A DNA stretch of 8,010 nucleotides from an uncultured Prevotella sp. (GTDB taxonomy: Bacteria; Bacteroidota; Bacteroidia; Bacteroidales; Bacteroidaceae), in NCBI GenBank assembly GCA_900548585.1, contig URLI01000061.1:1-8010 (forward strand), in the 5' to 3' direction. The notes under the pieces are model-generated. The model did not search any database, was not told where the DNA came from, and was given only the letters and a program-made list of their open reading frames with translations. A program made the translations under genes and the position numbers. Shown here piece after piece: positions 5,977 to 8,010 of the stretch (position 1 is the stretch's first letter; each line of letters starts with the position of its first letter).

Positions 5977-7662
5977 CTATATCACTACTTCCGCATCCTC
6001 AATGTCGCACTCTATCCACTGCCGCAGGCGTTCGCGGTAGTCGCTGAGGCTGTCGCTCTGCCGCTGCATCACGCGCAGCTCCTCCTCGCGCGAGTTGATC
6101 ATGCGCAGCATTTCAGGATACGCCGGTGCGAAGGTGGCATAGTATCGCTCGTCGCTGTCGAACGTCCTGAATATCCCGGAGAATATCTCGTTGACACTCT
6201 CGCGCAGCGTCTGTTTCATCTCCGCGACCTTCTCGTTGCGCTGCCTCGCCTCATACCAGTCGTACAGTTCCATCGCCACGCCGACGGCCACGCTGGCGTT
6301 GCCTATCCACCGCCCGGCCTTTGTCTCGAACTTTGCCGCCCGTCCCACCGTGCGCCTGAACGTCTGCGAGAACAAGCTGTAGGCATGGCTCACGACATCG
6401 AGCTTCGACTTCACGTCGCGCAGCAGTTTCTGCGACTCGCGCAGGCTGTTCCCCAAAATGTCGTTCTGCGCCGTGAAGCGGCTCTCGAACTCTATCTCCT
6501 TGCGTTCCAGCGAGGTGTTGTTCGCCTCGGCGCACTCCGACATTATCTGGCTTATGTTCCTGTTCAGCATGTAGCACGTCACCTTGCCGTGTTCCATCCC
6601 GATGTGTTCCTCCACCACCTGCACCAGCTGGTCGGCGGTCTCGGCGTGCCTTATCTCGCTCATCACGCTCTGCTTCAGGTCGTTCAGTCGTTCGGTCATC
6701 GTCCCCCGGCTGCTGTTCAGTTCCTGGCGTAGTATCGAGCAGTCGCTCCTCATGTCGGCAATCTCCTCGCGGCACTGCATCAGCGGCGACGCCATCCGCC
6801 TGTTCACGGCATCTATGCTTTCGCCGATGCCGGCCAGTACGTCGCGCACCACCGCCATGCTGGCCTCCCTTGCCAGTTCCGAGGCATCGGCGGTTTCCGT
6901 CAGGCGTTCCACCTCCTGCCGCAGCAGCGCGATGTGCGACCGCCGCTCGTAGTCGTCCATGTGCCGCAGCCAGTGTTCCATGCCTCGTCCTTTGGGGTCG
7001 GCGGCGATGCACACTATGCGCAGCGCGCTGCGTTCCTCTTCGCTCAGTGCGAGAGTGCCGGCGAGCCTCTCTTCCATCGTGGCGCGCTTCACGGCGGCAT
7101 GTTCCTTGTAGTCCTCGTCGTCGGTCATGTCTGTCCCTGCCTCGTCCATCTTGTTGATGACGAATATAGTGGCAGGCAGTTTGCCGAAGTCGCGCAGCAC
7201 CAGGCGCAGTATATCCTTGTGGGAGTCCTTCAGCGGCAGCACGGCATCGCATACATATATCACCGCCTCCGCCTCCGATATGTATTTCCGCGTTATCTCC
7301 GAGCAGCGCACCCTCCGTCCGTCGGTCTCCTTCTCCTTCGTCCCGAACAGTCCCGGGGTGTCCACGATTTCATAGTCGCGCCCGAGCGAGTCGGTGTGAT
7401 ACACTGTCAGTTCGTCCGACGACTCCGCCACGTCAATCTTCATCGAGTCTTGCAGCGTCCCCGTCATCCCTGCCACGGCGCTCGTCTTGCCGTCGCTCAC
7501 CGAGCCGAGCATCACGATGCGCGTCTTCCCAGCCTTGGCGTTCTCTATCGCCGAGCCCACCTTCTCCTCCACGTCGCCGAGCTCGAGTCCCAGTTCCTGT
7601 CCCTGCCTCACGATCCCCTGCAGTTGCCGCAGGCGTTCCGTGCTGTTTTCATATCGTGCCAT
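5977..7662 (-). CDS. LeoA/HP0731-like dynamin-family GTPase
   Basis: A 561-residue bacterial dynamin-like protein, close in length to LeoA of enterotoxigenic E. coli. The GTPase domain shows G1 GSVSDGKT (53-60), G3 DTPG (101-104), G4 NKMD (170-173) and a plausible G5 near IAADPKG (219-225). The P-loop variant SDGKTS is, from memory, typical of the LeoA group. Residues about 240-430 are long charged helices, likely coiled coil. A hydrophobic segment (451-469, RWIGNASVAVG onward) could dip into a membrane, and helices follow to the C-terminus. Known bacterial dynamins bind or fuse membranes using GTP; LeoA is linked to vesicle/toxin secretion. Its ATG overlaps the end of the upstream gene by 14 bp, with AAGG just before it and no own promoter visible, so the two are co-translated. 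Precise cellular job unknown. Confidence 0.8.
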   Translation of the reverse strand: MARYENSTERLRQLQGIVRQGQELGLELGDVEEKVGSAIENAKAGKTRIVMLGSVSDGKTSAVAGMTGTLQDSMKIDVAESSDELTVYHTDSLGRDYEIVDTPGLFGTKEKETDGRRVRCSEITRKYISEAEAVIYVCDAVLPLKDSHKDILRLVLRDFGKLPATIFVINKMDEAGTDMTDDEDYKEHAAVKRATMEERLAGTLALSEEERSALRIVCIAADPKGRGMEHWLRHMDDYERRSHIALLRQEVERLTETADASELAREASMAVVRDVLAGIGESIDAVNRRMASPLMQCREEIADMRSDCSILRQELNSSRGTMTERLNDLKQSVMSEIRHAETADQLVQVVEEHIGMEHGKVTCYMLNRNISQIMSECAEANNTSLERKEIEFESRFTAQNDILGNSLRESQKLLRDVKSKLDVVSHAYSLFSQTFRRTVGRAAKFETKAGRWIGNASVAVGVAMELYDWYEARQRNEKVAEMKQTLRESVNEIFSGIFRTFDSDERYYATFAPAYPEMLRMINSREEELRVMQRQSDSLSDYRERLRQWIECDIEDAEVVI

Positions 7663-8010
7663 ATTTCCTTGATTTTATTTCCTCTATGAATGTTGCTATG
7701 CTCCCCTTGGTCCCGGCGATTATGTCCTCGACGGCCTTCAGGTTGTGCGTTTCCTCTTCGATTGTCTCCGCCATTCGCCGGCAGTCAGTGGCAATTTGGT
7801 CGTTGATGGCCTTTGTCAGTTCCCGCAGCCTTACCTTGCTGTTTATGCGTGCCGTGTCAATCTGCCGGCGCGCCACCCGTTTCGCCTTGCTCCTGCGCCC
7901 GTCTCCGAAAATCGTCTTTCGCGCTATGTGCGACAGTCCGCCCAGCACCGCCCCCGCCGCCGTGGCCACTCCGGGGGCTATGAATGTGAAGAAGCTGCCG
8001 ATGGACGCCC
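7649..8010 (-). CDS. C-terminal part of a membrane/coiled-coil partner (partial)
   Basis: The frame stays open to the right edge of the window, so only the last 119 residues are seen; the GTG at 7967-7969 is internal, not a likely start. The visible part begins with a hydrophobic, Gly/Ala-rich stretch of about 23 residues (IGSFFTFIAPG through GAVLGGL), a probable membrane helix. Then come a strongly basic stretch (RRSKAKRVARR) and a long charged helix ending in KYGTI. I do not recognise a family. Immediately before, and overlapping, a LeoA-like GTPase gene, it could be a second dynamin-like subunit (as leoA sits with leoB and leoC in E. coli) or a membrane anchor for the GTPase. The missing N-terminus, which could hold a GTPase domain, would decide this. 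Confidence 0.7.
   Translation of the reverse strand, partial: ASIGSFFTFIAPGVATAAGAVLGGLSHIARKTIFGDGRRSKAKRVARRQIDTARINSKVRLRELTKAINDQIATDCRRMAETIEEETHNLKAVEDIIAGTKGSIATFIEEIKSRKYGTI

Noticed and set aside
5752..6732. 326-codon + strand open frame running from the LacZ-like gene into the GTPase gene
   Set aside because: It crosses the convergent terminator and lies antisense to a clear GTPase; shadow frame.
6251..7252. 333-codon - strand open frame within the GTPase gene in another frame
   Set aside because: Its product is an Arg/Gly/Ala-rich frame-shifted translation of the GTPase with no G motifs.

Overview
The window reads as chromosomal DNA from a GC-rich member of the Bacteroidales, most plausibly near Prevotella or Muribaculaceae. 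Three things point there. Two genes have textbook Bacteroidetes sigma promoters (TTTG, 20 nt, TAnnTTTG), with a third, partial promoter upstream of the first gene. A large BspA-type leucine-rich surface protein carries a C-terminal tail resembling a type IX secretion domain. Shine-Dalgarno sequences are weak or absent before several genes. The genus cannot be fixed from this sequence alone.

Layout from left to right: (1) Positions 1-238 are a regulatory region with a perfect 7-1-7 palindrome (141-155) just upstream of a -7 box (168-175) and a short leader hairpin (200-219). It drives a + strand Cu/Zn-type efflux permease of the SO_0444 family with a C-terminal HMA metal-binding domain (239-1612), closed by a 13-bp hairpin. 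(2) After a clear promoter at 1716-1747 comes a 1009-residue exported BspA-like protein (1809-4838): leucine-rich repeats, three InlB-B-like beta repeats, a second leucine-rich block and a sorting-type tail. It is closed by a long hairpin. (3) A third promoter (4943-4974) drives a secreted 299-residue protein (5001-5900) that I read as a free-standing beta-galactosidase small-chain domain (domain 5 of LacZ) without any catalytic GH2 barrel. (4) Across a 16-bp convergent hairpin lies a - strand operon. It encodes a dynamin-like GTPase resembling LeoA/HP0731 (5977-7662) and, overlapping its start by 14 bp, the C-terminal part of an upstream membrane/coiled-coil protein that runs off the window (7649-8010).

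The three + strand genes each have their own promoter and terminator-like hairpin, so they look like independent units (metal detoxification, surface adhesion, and an exported protein of unknown role). The only multi-gene unit is the - strand dynamin-like pair, which probably acts on membranes. The most interesting items are the orphan LacZ domain-5 protein, the dynamin-like GTPase with its coupled membrane partner, and the metal-responsive-looking operator of the efflux gene. I found no RNA genes, CRISPR arrays, insertion sequences or attachment sites, and no gene-free stretch longer than about 240 bases.
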